Origin: Methylococcaceae bacterium UBA662
GTDB taxonomy: Bacteria > Pseudomonadota > Gammaproteobacteria > Methylococcales > Methylomonadaceae
Assembly (NCBI GenBank): GCA_002299425.1
Contig: DBNW01000003.1
Location: 1-13,004, forward strand
Direction: 5' to 3'
Length of the DNA stretch: 13,004 bases
Shown: positions 1-6,329 of the stretch, one piece after another
How positions within the stretch are numbered: the first letter of the stretch is position 1
How the letters are laid out: each line of letters starts with the position of its first letter
The notes under the pieces: model-generated
What the model saw: the letters and a program-made list of their open reading frames with translations, nothing else
Databases searched by the model: none
Told to the model about the DNA's origin: nothing
Program-made: the position numbers and the translations under genes

Positions 1-618
1 GCAAGTGACGCTTCAAAAACCGCTGCCAAGTGGTTGGCACAAGGCACGATTTACCCGGATGTCATCGAATCTGCGGGCGCGAAAACCGGCACGGCGCATT
101 TGATTAAATCGCACCATAACGTCGGCGGCCTGCCGGAACACATGACGCTGAAACTCTTGGAGCCGTTGCGCGAGTTGTTCAAGGACGAGGTGCGCAAACT
201 GGGCTTGGAACTGGGTTTGCCGTCGGACATGGTGTTCCGCCACCCTTTCCCCGGCCCCGGCTTGGGGGTGCGGATTCTGGGCGAGGTGAAAAAAGACTAC
301 GCCGATTTATTGCGCCGCGCCGATGCCATTTTTATCGAGGAATTGTACCGGCACGATTGGTACGATAAAGTCAGCCAAGCCTTCGCCGTGTTCCTGCCGG
401 TGAAATCGGTCGGCGTCATGGGCGACGGGCGGCGCTACGACTACGTCATCGCCTTGCGCGCCGTCGAAACCCTCGATTTCATGACTGCCCGCTGGGCGCA
501 TTTGCCGTATGCGTTTTTGGATTTAGTGTCGCGCCGCATCATCAACGAAGTACCCGGCATTTCCCGCGTCGTTTACGACATCTGCGGCAAACCGCCGGCC
601 ACGATTGAATGGGAGTAA
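1..618 (+). CDS. guaA: GMP synthase (glutamine-hydrolysing), C-terminal part
   Basis: GMP synthetase makes GMP from XMP, ATP and glutamine in the cytoplasm, the last step of de novo guanine nucleotide synthesis. The gene is cut by the left edge; 205 codons are open from base 1 to the TAA at 616-618. What remains is the end of the ATP-pyrophosphatase domain plus the GMP-synthetase C-terminal dimerisation domain. Visible family signatures are the TIYPDVIES segment, the FRHPFPGPGLGVRILGE segment, the VGVMGDGRRYDY segment and the terminal KPPATIEWE, which is the canonical GuaA C-terminus. There is no sign of a frameshift in the visible part. The stop codon lies inside the start of tadA (10-nt overlap), suggesting co-transcription. 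Identity is very secure; the N-terminal glutaminase domain lies outside the window. Confidence 0.98.
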   Translation, partial: ASDASKTAAKWLAQGTIYPDVIESAGAKTGTAHLIKSHHNVGGLPEHMTLKLLEPLRELFKDEVRKLGLELGLPSDMVFRHPFPGPGLGVRILGEVKKDYADLLRRADAIFIEELYRHDWYDKVSQAFAVFLPVKSVGVMGDGRRYDYVIALRAVETLDFMTARWAHLPYAFLDLVSRRIINEVPGISRVVYDICGKPPATIEWE

Positions 619-1145
619 GCACCGATGATGCAGCCCAGCAGGACGAACGCTGGATGCGCCATGCCTTGCGCCTGGCCGGGCGCGCTGAGGACTACGGCGA
701 AGTGCCGATAGGGGCGGTGCTGGTAAAAGACGGCGCAGTGGTCGCCGAAGGCTGGAACAGCCCCATCCGCCTGCATGACCCGAGCGCCCATGCCGAAATC
801 ATCGCCCTGCGCGCAGCCGGGCGGGCCTTACAGAATTACCGGCTGGTCGGCACCACGCTGTACGTCACCCTAGAACCTTGCGTGATGTGCATGGGTGCCA
901 TCAGCCACGCCCGCGTCCAACGCCTGGTGTTCGGCGCCTTTGACCTTAAGCGCGGCGCCGTTTGTAACGCCTTGTCTTTGACGGATGCGGCGTTTTTGAA
1001 CCACCGCGTGGCATGGCTAGGGGGCGTGATGCAGACGCAGTGTTCGGCGTTGTTAAGCGATTTTTTTAAGGCTAAACGCGCGCTGAAAATCGTGGAAACT
1101 CAGCGCCCGTTGTCGGCCATTGACACCGCCTACCCCCTTAAATAA
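609..1145 (+). CDS. tadA: tRNA-specific adenosine deaminase TadA
   Basis: TadA deaminates A34 to inosine in the anticodon wobble position of tRNA-Arg(ACG). The 178-residue product has the zinc-dependent cytidine/deoxycytidylate deaminase fold: the HAE motif gives H61 as zinc ligand and E63 as proton shuttle, and the PCVMC motif gives C91 and C94 as the other zinc ligands. The EVPIGAVLV stretch (31-39) and the YRL segment after the first helix are typical of TadA rather than of free-nucleoside deaminases. The ATG at 609 is chosen because it keeps the conserved W-M-R-H-A-L segment with a normal lead-in. It lies inside the end of guaA, and no strong ribosome-binding site is visible, so coupling to guaA is likely. 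A shorter start at M16 (654), with AGGA about 10 nt upstream, is possible but would cut off the conserved Trp. Length is slightly above the usual 150-170 residues. Confidence 0.96.
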   Translation: MGVSTDDAAQQDERWMRHALRLAGRAEDYGEVPIGAVLVKDGAVVAEGWNSPIRLHDPSAHAEIIALRAAGRALQNYRLVGTTLYVTLEPCVMCMGAISHARVQRLVFGAFDLKRGAVCNALSLTDAAFLNHRVAWLGGVMQTQCSALLSDFFKAKRALKIVETQRPLSAIDTAYPLK

Positions 1146-1193
1146 CGAATGTTACGCAGAGCGTCATGGATTACCCGATTATCGTAGACCTTG

Positions 1194-1216
1194 TGTCGCT
1201 AGGGCGACGGTTTTTT
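1194..1216 (+). terminator. weak intrinsic terminator after tadA
   Basis: GTCGC (1195-1199) and GCGAC (1204-1208) form a perfect 5-bp stem with loop TAGG, extendable by one T-G wobble. After two G residues comes a run of six T (1211-1216). It lies about 50 nt after the tadA stop, where the guaA-tadA transcript would be expected to end. The stem is short, so efficiency is uncertain. Confidence 0.45.
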
Positions 1217-1288
1217 AAAGCCGGTTGCCAGCCCCTTTTGCCAACTCCCAGCAAAAGTTCCAATACTCGGCGCGGCAAACGGGGGGCG

Positions 1289-1333
1289 CGTTACCGCGTA
1301 ACATCCGTTAAATGCGTTAAATGACTGTGTAAC
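1289..1333. repeat. cluster of GTTA/GTAA elements with a tandem 9-mer
   Basis: GTTAC-CGC-GTAAC (1290-1302) is a perfect inverted repeat. It is followed by two head-to-tail copies of CGTTAAATG (1306-1314 and 1315-1323) and then a GTGTAACAC palindrome. Successive GTTA/GTAA cores lie about 8-12 nt apart, close to one helical turn. The array could be a regulator binding region for the sdh operon, but no known operator was recognised. Confidence 0.4.
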
Positions 1334-1467
1334 ACGCTGTATTGATGTTATTTTTAGTTACAAAGCTGCTGCCTTAGTAAAAGGCGCGCTAGGCTACGGT
1401 GTCCTTAGTTTTCCTGAGCGTACCCACGCGACTGCGTTGTTGGTAGCCAGGCGAATAAAAACCGTAC

Positions 1468-1473
1468 TACAAT
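1468..1473 (+). promoter_or_regulatory. candidate -10 box of the sdh operon
   Basis: TACAAT matches the sigma-70 -10 consensus at five of six positions and lies about 85 nt before the chosen sdhC start. No convincing -35 hexamer is seen 16-18 nt upstream and there is no TGN extension. The promoter would therefore be weak or activator-dependent. The call rests on one hexamer and position only. Confidence 0.3.
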
Positions 1474-1558
1474 CCGACGGGCTGGTTGTTACTAGGTGTC
1501 CTTAAACCGGGCCGTCCCTTTTTTCACGCATAACCACCTATTCTTAGTAGGAAATACC

Positions 1559-1936
1559 GTGCCTCCCTCTTCAAACCGCCCCCTCTCCCCACACTTGCAA
1601 ATATACCGGCTACCCCTAACCGGCTTGGTGTCCATTACCCACCGCGTGACAGGCGTGCTGTTAGTATTCGGGTTGGCCCTGTTAATTTGGCAGTTGATAG
1701 CCGTTTCAGCCGGCGAGCAGCCTTACTTGGCTATGCAGGCGTGGTTGGCCCTGTGGCCGCTGCAGCTGATCTACTGGGGGTTTGTATACGCCTTGATGTT
1801 TCATTTATGCCACGGTGTCCGGCATTTAGTTTGGGACGCCGGCTTTGGTTTTGAGCGTGATCACCTAAACCGGCTTGCCCTGGCTGAACCGGTTTGCGCG
1901 TTGTTATTGACGATCATCGCCTTTTTTGCCCTATGA
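1559..1936 (+). CDS. sdhC: succinate dehydrogenase cytochrome b556 subunit
   Basis: SdhC is one of the two membrane anchors of complex II in the inner membrane; with SdhD it holds heme b and forms the ubiquinone site. The 125-residue product carries the family signature SPHLQIYR near the N-terminus, ITHRVTG (the SxxHRxTG quinone-site motif) and FHLCHGVRH, whose first His corresponds to the heme-ligand position. Three hydrophobic membrane segments are evident. I chose the GTG at 1559 because AGGA lies 6 nt upstream and the protein then starts at the usual distance from the SPHLQIYR motif. The reading frame stays open to a GTG at 1496, which would add 21 residues with no ribosome-binding site and no family support. 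The stop overlaps a possible ATG (ATGA) ahead of sdhD. It is the first gene of sdhCDAB-sdhE. Confidence 0.95.
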   Translation: MPPSSNRPLSPHLQIYRLPLTGLVSITHRVTGVLLVFGLALLIWQLIAVSAGEQPYLAMQAWLALWPLQLIYWGFVYALMFHLCHGVRHLVWDAGFGFERDHLNRLALAEPVCALLLTIIAFFAL

Positions 1937-1953
1937 ACACCACAGAGGAACGT

Positions 1954-2334
1954 ATGAATTACCGATCACCGTTAGCAAAAGTCCGGGGGCTGGGTTCGGC
2001 CAAATCGGGCACCGGGCATTGGTGGATGCAGCGGGTCACGGCGGCGGCTTTGGTGCCGTTGACGTTTTGGGTGCTGGTTTACACCCGCATGGCATTGACC
2101 GCACCTTACCCACAAACGCTGGCCTGGCTGGCCGACCCGTTCCACGCGGTGGCTGTGTGGTCATGGGTGTTGTTGGCTTGTTACCATGCGGCCTTGGGTC
2201 TGCAAGTGGTCATCGAGGACTATGTGGCGGCGGAAGGGATAAAAATCATCGCCGTTTGGGCGGTCAATCTGGCCTTTTTGTTTTTGGCTTTGGCAGCCTC
2301 GGTGGCCTTATTGCGTATCGTAGTGACGGGTTAA
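1954..2334 (+). CDS. sdhD: succinate dehydrogenase membrane anchor subunit
   Basis: SdhD is the second hydrophobic anchor of complex II. The 126-residue product has three membrane segments. Near the N-terminus is a GTGHWWMQRVTA segment, and the third quarter has HAALGLQVVIEDYV. That His matches the heme b ligand position, and the Asp-Tyr pair matches the conserved quinone-site residues of the family. The ATG at 1954 is preferred because GAGGA lies 4 nt upstream. An ATG at 1933 overlapping the sdhC stop would add seven residues, and a TTG at 1894 is still further out; neither is needed. It ends three bases before sdhA. Confidence 0.93.
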   Translation: MNYRSPLAKVRGLGSAKSGTGHWWMQRVTAAALVPLTFWVLVYTRMALTAPYPQTLAWLADPFHAVAVWSWVLLACYHAALGLQVVIEDYVAAEGIKIIAVWAVNLAFLFLALAASVALLRIVVTG

Positions 2335-2337
2335 AAC

Positions 2338-4122
2338 ATGACTTCAGCCTATAAAATTATCGAACATGCCTACGACGTGGTGGTCGTGGGCGCCGGTGGC
2401 GCCGGTTTGCGGGCCACGCTGGGCATGGTGGAACGGGGCCTGAAAACCGCCTGCTTGACCAAAGTGTTCCCCACCCGCAGCCACACTGTCGCCGCCCAAG
2501 GCGGTATCAGTGCGGCGCTCGGCAACATGGGCGAGGACGATTGGCGTTTCCACCTGTACGACACCGTTAAGGGTTCGGACTGGCTGGGCGACCAAGACGC
2601 CATCGAATACATGTGCCGCGAGGCCATCCCCGCCATTATCGAACTGGAACACTACGGCGTGCCGTTTTCGCGCACCGAGGACGGCAAAATCTACCAGCGC
2701 GCCTTTGGCGGCATGACCACCCACAACGGCCAAGGTCAGGCGCAACGCACCTGCGCGGCGGCGGACAAGACCGGCCATGCCATTTTGCACACCCTGTACC
2801 AGCAATCGCTTAAGCATAAGGCCGAATTTTTCGTTGAATACATCGCCTTGGACGTGATCATGCAGGACGGCGAATGCCGGGGCGTGCTGGCCTGGTGCCT
2901 GGACGACGGCTCGCTGCATGTGTTCAAGGCGCAGATGACGGCATTGGCGACCGGCGGTTACGGGCGGGCTTATTTTTCCTGCACCTCAGCGCATACGGTG
3001 ACCGGCGATGGCAATGCGATGGTGTTGCGCGCCGGCTTGCCGTTGCAGGACATGGAATTCGTGCAATTCCACCCGACCGGCATCTACGGCGCCGGCTGCC
3101 TGATTACCGAAGGGGTCAGGGGCGAAGGCGGTTATCTGACCAATTCCGAGGGTGAACGCTTTATGGAACGCTACGCGCCGTCGGCCAAGGATTTAGCCTC
3201 CCGCGACGTGGTCAGCCGCGCCATCACCCTTGAAATCAACGAAGGGCGCGGGGTTGGCAAACTGCGAGACCACGTTTATCTGCACATCGAACACCTAGAT
3301 CCCGCCATCATCCACGAACGGCTGCCGGGCATTTCCGAAACCGCGAAAATTTTCGCCGGGGTTAATGTCACCGAGCGGCCCATCCCCATCCTGCCGACCG
3401 TGCATTACAACATGGGCGGCATCCCCACCAATTACCGGACCGAAGTCGTGACCTTGGACGGCGACCATCCCGACCGGGTCGTCCCCGGCCTGATGGCCAT
3501 CGGCGAGGCGGCCTGCGTGTCGGTGCATGGCGCCAACCGTTTAGGCTCCAACTCGTTGCTGGATTTGGTGGTGTTCGGGCGGGCGGCGGCGATCCGCTGC
3601 GCCGAAATCATCAAGCCCGGCAGCACCCACAAACCGTTGGCCAAAACCGCCTGTGACCAAGCCCTAGCCCGGTTTGACCGCATCCGTTATGGCCAAGGCG
3701 ACGTGCCCACCGCCAAAATTCGCCTGGACATGCAGCGCACCATGCAAACTCATGCCGCCGTGTTCAGAACCCAAGCCACGCTCGATGAAGGCATCCGGGC
3801 CATGGCTGACATCAACGCCGCGTTTGCCAATGTCGCCGTCAAAGACAGGTCGCTGATCTGGAACACCGACTTGGTGGAAACCTTAGAATTGGACAATCTT
3901 TTGGCCCAGGCCACCGTCACCATCAACGCCGCCGGCCACCGCACCGAAAGCCGTGGCGCCCACGCCCGGGAAGATTTCCCTAACCGCGATGATGCCAACT
4001 GGCTGAAACACACGCTCACTTGGCTGCAAGACGGCCAAGTCCAGTTCGGCTACCGTCCGGTGCATTTGTACACGCTGACCGACGAAGTTGCCGCCATTCC
4101 ACCGAAAGAGAGGGTTTACTGA
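2338..4122 (+). CDS. sdhA: succinate dehydrogenase flavoprotein subunit
   Basis: SdhA oxidises succinate to fumarate and passes electrons through FAD to SdhB. The 594-residue length is normal. The FAD dinucleotide-binding GAGGAG is at residues 18-23, and H49 in RSHTVAAQGG is the position of covalent FAD attachment. The active-site set is complete: FHPTG with H245, EGVRGEGG at 258-265, SRDVVSR with R294, HYNMGG with H356, and GANRLGSNSLLD with R401. The C-terminal helical domain ends with the AHAREDFPNRDD pattern. All of this marks a succinate dehydrogenase rather than L-aspartate oxidase. It starts 3 nt after sdhD without a strong Shine-Dalgarno, so coupling is likely, and its TGA overlaps the sdhB ATG (TGATG). 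Covalent flavinylation would need SdhE, encoded two genes on. Confidence 0.98.
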   Translation: MTSAYKIIEHAYDVVVVGAGGAGLRATLGMVERGLKTACLTKVFPTRSHTVAAQGGISAALGNMGEDDWRFHLYDTVKGSDWLGDQDAIEYMCREAIPAIIELEHYGVPFSRTEDGKIYQRAFGGMTTHNGQGQAQRTCAAADKTGHAILHTLYQQSLKHKAEFFVEYIALDVIMQDGECRGVLAWCLDDGSLHVFKAQMTALATGGYGRAYFSCTSAHTVTGDGNAMVLRAGLPLQDMEFVQFHPTGIYGAGCLITEGVRGEGGYLTNSEGERFMERYAPSAKDLASRDVVSRAITLEINEGRGVGKLRDHVYLHIEHLDPAIIHERLPGISETAKIFAGVNVTERPIPILPTVHYNMGGIPTNYRTEVVTLDGDHPDRVVPGLMAIGEAACVSVHGANRLGSNSLLDLVVFGRAAAIRCAEIIKPGSTHKPLAKTACDQALARFDRIRYGQGDVPTAKIRLDMQRTMQTHAAVFRTQATLDEGIRAMADINAAFANVAVKDRSLIWNTDLVETLELDNLLAQATVTINAAGHRTESRGAHAREDFPNRDDANWLKHTLTWLQDGQVQFGYRPVHLYTLTDEVAAIPPKERVY

Positions 4123-4907
4123 TGGCTGAATTCACCCTGCCAAAAAATTCCGTAGTGACTAAAGGCCGCGAATTCCCCGCGCCAGATAACGCCACCCATA
4201 CCCGCCGTTTTGAAGTCTACCGCTGGGCCCCGGAAGCGGGCGAAAACCCCCGCGTCGATGTGTTCCACTTGGACATGGAGGATTGCGGGCCGATGGTGCT
4301 GGACGCCATCATCAAAATCAAGAACGAAATCGACAGCAGCCTGACTTTTAGGCGTTCCTGCCGCGAGGGCGTGTGCGGCTCCTGCGCCATGAACATCAAC
4401 GGCCGGAATAGTTTGGCCTGCACCAAGGCCGTAGCCGACTATACCGGCAGCATCAAAATTTTTCCGTTGCCGCACCTGCAAGTGGTAAAAGATTTAGTGC
4501 CGGACATGACCCATTTTTACGCCCAATACGCTTCCATCAAGCCTTGGCTGGAAGCCCAAACCCCCGCCCCGGCCGACTCCGAACGCTTGCAAAGCCACGC
4601 AGACCGCGCCAAGCTCGACGGGCTTTACGACTGCGTGCTGTGCGCCTGCTGCTCCACCAGCTGCCCCAGCTATTGGTGGAACAGCGAGCGTTACTTAGGG
4701 CCTGCGGTGTTGCTGCAAGCCTACCGCTGGTTGGTGGACAGCCGCGATGAAAACAGCGGCGAGCGCCTGGACGATTTGGAAGACCCGTTCAAGCTGTACC
4801 GCTGCCACACCATCATGAACTGCACCGACACCTGCCCGAAAGACCTGAACCCGGCCAAGGCGATCGCGGAAATCAAAAAACTGCTGGTGCAGCGGCAGCA
4901 CGGCTGA
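4122..4907 (+). CDS. sdhB: succinate dehydrogenase iron-sulfur subunit
   Basis: SdhB carries electrons from FAD to ubiquinone through three iron-sulfur clusters. In the 261-residue product all ligands are visible: C80, C85, C88 and C100 for [2Fe-2S]; C171, C174, C177 and C181 (CVLCACCSTSCP) for [4Fe-4S]; C181 is followed by Pro as usual. C228, C234 and C238 (CHTIMNCTDTCPK) serve the [3Fe-4S] cluster, with the middle position of the first motif appropriately not a fourth Cys. The ATG at 4122 is preceded by AGAGAGGG at about 7 nt and overlaps the sdhA TGA. The open frame extends back to 4020 inside sdhA, but that extension is only a shadow of sdhA. The product is slightly longer at the N-terminus than the roughly 240-residue E. 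coli protein, as in many non-enteric bacteria. Confidence 0.98.
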   Translation: MAEFTLPKNSVVTKGREFPAPDNATHTRRFEVYRWAPEAGENPRVDVFHLDMEDCGPMVLDAIIKIKNEIDSSLTFRRSCREGVCGSCAMNINGRNSLACTKAVADYTGSIKIFPLPHLQVVKDLVPDMTHFYAQYASIKPWLEAQTPAPADSERLQSHADRAKLDGLYDCVLCACCSTSCPSYWWNSERYLGPAVLLQAYRWLVDSRDENSGERLDDLEDPFKLYRCHTIMNCTDTCPKDLNPAKAIAEIKKLLVQRQHG

Positions 4908-5125
4908 TGGACATCCCGGCCAGAGTTCGCTGGCAATGCCGACGGGGCAGCAAAGAGCTGGATTGGTTGTTGCAACGGTATCTAAACACTGTTTGGCCAC
5001 CAGCCGATGCCGTTGAAATGCGTCAGATTGAGGACTTGTTGCAATTAGATGACTGTGAATTGACAAAAAGACTGCTTATTCTGCCGGGTTTGGCTATGCC
5101 TTCTGAAACCTCACTTAACACGTAA
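4907..5125 (+). CDS. sdhE: FAD assembly factor SdhE
   Basis: SdhE (CptB/YgfY family) binds SdhA and promotes covalent attachment of FAD. The 72-residue product shows the defining RGxxE motif at R13-G14-S15-K16-E17, followed by LDWLLQRYL, and an acidic IEDLLQLDD helix. The C-terminal part, where family members usually carry a W-L/I-containing segment, reads KRLLILPGL and then a short polar tail, so the end is divergent and the protein is shorter than the usual 80-90 residues. The ATG at 4907 overlaps the sdhB TGA (TGATG), so it belongs to the sdh operon and is probably translationally coupled. The residue pattern and position make the assignment strong despite the small size. Confidence 0.9.
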   Translation: MDIPARVRWQCRRGSKELDWLLQRYLNTVWPPADAVEMRQIEDLLQLDDCELTKRLLILPGLAMPSETSLNT

Positions 5126-5162
5126 CGGTTACTCGCTTGCTGGATTTTTTATTGGCATGAAG

Positions 5163-5181
5163 CGGCCCGTGTGATGGGCCG
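5163..5181. other. GC-rich hairpin after sdhE
   Basis: CGGCCC (5163-5168) and GGGCCG (5176-5181) are perfect complements around a 7-nt loop, about 40 nt after the sdhE stop. The position suggests a 3' end or mRNA-stabilising structure for the sdh transcript. No T-tract follows on either strand, so it is not a standard intrinsic terminator. Confidence 0.45.
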
Positions 5182-5255
5182 TAACTCAAGCACGTTACCT
5201 GATTAAAAATTTCTTTTACCGATAGTGGCAAAAAACTCAATGATGCACAAGGCAT

Positions 5256-5314
5256 CGTCATGCCCTGCGGGTAAACAGCCCTCTGTTCCAGACAGAGGGG
5301 TGGCGGAATCCAGT
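5256..5314. repeat. repeat-like palindromic block upstream of pssA
   Basis: The block opens with CGTCATGCCCTGCGGG and closes with TGGCGGAATCCAG. In the centre is a perfect 8-bp stem CCCTCTGT (5279-5286), loop TCCAG, ACAGAGGG (5292-5299). The CGTCAT...GCGGG and GCGGAATCCAG ends resemble the dispersed 'CGTCATTCCCGC...GCGGGAATCCAG' type of palindromic intergenic repeat common in proteobacteria. Only one copy is in the window, so the repeat status is inferred from resemblance. Confidence 0.4.
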
Positions 5315-5388
5315 TAACAGGAATGTCGCATGGAACAGCATCATTTAAAACTTGTCCACTGCCCCTTTACCGCACATTTAGCCAACTT

Positions 5389-6129
5389 ATGACTTCAGAC
5401 ACCCCTCCCCGTCGTCCTCGTGGCATTTATTTATTGCCCAATCTGTTCACCACCGGGGGCTTGTTCGCCGGTTTTTACGCCATGATCGCCGCCGTCGATG
5501 GCCGCTTTGAGACGGCCGTGGTCGCCATTTTTATCGCCATGATTTTAGATGGCCTGGACGGGCGGGTGGCGCGATTGACCCATACCCAAACTCCGTTTGG
5601 GGCCGAATACGACAGCCTGTCGGATATGGTGGCGTTTGGCGTGGCCCCGGCCTTGGTGATGTATTTGTGGGCGTTTTCCAGCTTGGGGCGGCTGGGGTTG
5701 TTTGCCGCTTTTGTTCATACCGCCGGCGCCGCCTTGCGCTTGGCGCGCTTCAATACCCAAATCGAGACCGCCGACAAGCGTTATTTTCAGGGTTTGCCCA
5801 GCCCTGCCGCCGCCGCCCTCCTGGCCGGATTCATATGGCTATCCTTGGAACACGGCTATGCCATCGACGCCATCAAGTTTTTCGCCATCGCGCTGACCCT
5901 CAGCAGCGGCCTGTTGATGGTCAGTAATTTCCGCTATTCCAGCTTTAAGCAAGTTGATTTGAAAGGGAAAGTGCCGTTTGTGGTGGCCATCAGCGTGATG
6001 GTGGCGGCAGGCTTTGTCATGGCAGAGGCACAAAACATGCTGTTCTTGTTGTTTTTAGGCTATGCCATTTCGGGACCGGTCATCACGTTGATACGGCGCA
6101 AGCGCATGTTGCAGGAACGCAAGGGCTAA
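5389..6129 (+). CDS. pssA: CDP-diacylglycerol-serine O-phosphatidyltransferase
   Basis: Phosphatidylserine synthase condenses CDP-diacylglycerol with L-serine, the first committed step to phosphatidylethanolamine, in the inner membrane. The 246-residue product is a polytopic member of the CDP-alcohol phosphatidyltransferase family. The signature D-G-x2-A-R-x8-G-x3-D-x3-D runs from D57 to D79, with a further Asp at 54. The N-terminal RRPRGIYLLPNLFTTG segment is typical of the type II, membrane-integral PssA of non-enteric bacteria, unlike the phospholipase-D-like enzyme of E. coli. Several hydrophobic segments follow. I prefer the ATG at 5389, which gives a normal length; no clear ribosome-binding site precedes it. 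An in-frame ATG at 5323 would add 22 residues of non-family sequence, and AGGA lies too close to it. PssA is often found near ilv and leuA genes; here leuA follows after 200 bp. Confidence 0.93.
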   Translation: MTSDTPPRRPRGIYLLPNLFTTGGLFAGFYAMIAAVDGRFETAVVAIFIAMILDGLDGRVARLTHTQTPFGAEYDSLSDMVAFGVAPALVMYLWAFSSLGRLGLFAAFVHTAGAALRLARFNTQIETADKRYFQGLPSPAAAALLAGFIWLSLEHGYAIDAIKFFAIALTLSSGLLMVSNFRYSSFKQVDLKGKVPFVVAISVMVAAGFVMAEAQNMLFLLFLGYAISGPVITLIRRKRMLQERKG

Positions 6130-6156
6130 AATCCGCTTGAGGGCTTAGGGCCATTA

Positions 6157-6189
6157 CGGTACAGTCGGTTCATGAACCGGCTGTTACCG
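6157..6189. other. long hairpin in the pssA-leuA gap
   Basis: CGGTACAGTCGGTT (6157-6170) pairs with AACCGGCTGT plus ACCG (6175-6189) around the loop CATG. This gives about 14 bp with one T-G wobble and one bulged T (6185). It starts 28 nt after the pssA stop. An alternative 5-bp hairpin GCTGT-TACCG-ACAGC (6180-6194) excludes it. There is no T-tract directly after the stem, so this is a structured 3' end or leader rather than a classic terminator. Confidence 0.5.
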
Positions 6190-6228
6190 ACAGCCCCCGC
6201 TGCCCCCTGGTCTTTGCACCTACCCTAG
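6172..6228 (+). other. possible 18-codon leader ORF before leuA
   Basis: An ATG at 6172 opens an 18-residue frame, MNRLLPTAPAAPWSLHLP, ending in TAG. Four of its 18 codons are leucine (CTG, TTA, TTG, CTA), which is suggestive ahead of a leucine-biosynthesis gene. Against it, the ATG lies in the loop of a strong hairpin, there is no Shine-Dalgarno, the Leu codons are not adjacent beyond one pair, and no terminator hairpin with a T-tract is evident downstream. I list it as a weak candidate only. Confidence 0.15.
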
Positions 6229-6329
6229 GCAGCAGCGAAGCGTACACAGCAACCCCCGTTTTTTTATGCGTCCCTCCTGCAACCCTTAGGTAACGGGCGG
6301 CTTTGTAAAAAAAATAAACTGAGAGCGTT

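Larger units (their letters stand above)
1146..1558. other. non-coding gap between tadA and sdhC
   Basis: I see no credible gene in these 413 bases on either strand. Contents: a weak terminator (1194-1216), a cluster of GTTA/GTAA elements at 1289-1333 that includes a perfect tandem 9-mer, a candidate -10 box (1468-1473), and a 10-nt direct repeat GGTGTCCTTA at 1398-1407 and 1495-1504. By position it should hold the sdh operon promoter and leader. The base composition is visibly more mixed than in the flanking genes. Confidence 0.6.
5126..5388. other. non-coding gap between sdhE and pssA
   Basis: No gene is supported here. It contains a GC hairpin (5163-5181), an imperfect hairpin GATGC-ACAAG-GCATC (5242-5256), and a repeat-like palindromic block (5256-5314). 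There is also a run of six T (5145-5150) soon after sdhE, but I see no convincing stem before it. The frame of pssA stays open back to an ATG at 5323, so part of the gap could be coding if that start is used. Confidence 0.5.

Noticed and set aside
1496..1558. Upstream extension of sdhC from a GTG at 1496
   Set aside because: There is no ribosome-binding site and no family resemblance in the extra 21 residues; the GTG at 1559 has AGGA at proper spacing and gives a normal N-terminus.
2344..2919. 191-codon open frame on the minus strand inside sdhA
   Set aside because: It is fully antisense to conserved FAD-binding sequence and its His/Gly/Val-rich composition is that of a shadow frame.
4020..4121. 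Upstream extension of sdhB inside sdhA
   Set aside because: The frame is open only because it lies over coding sequence of sdhA. The ATG at 4122 has AGAGAGGG and matches the family start.
5323..5388. Longer PssA starting at 5323
   Set aside because: AGGA abuts the ATG and the additional residues show no PssA resemblance. It cannot be fully excluded because 5389 also lacks a clear ribosome-binding site.
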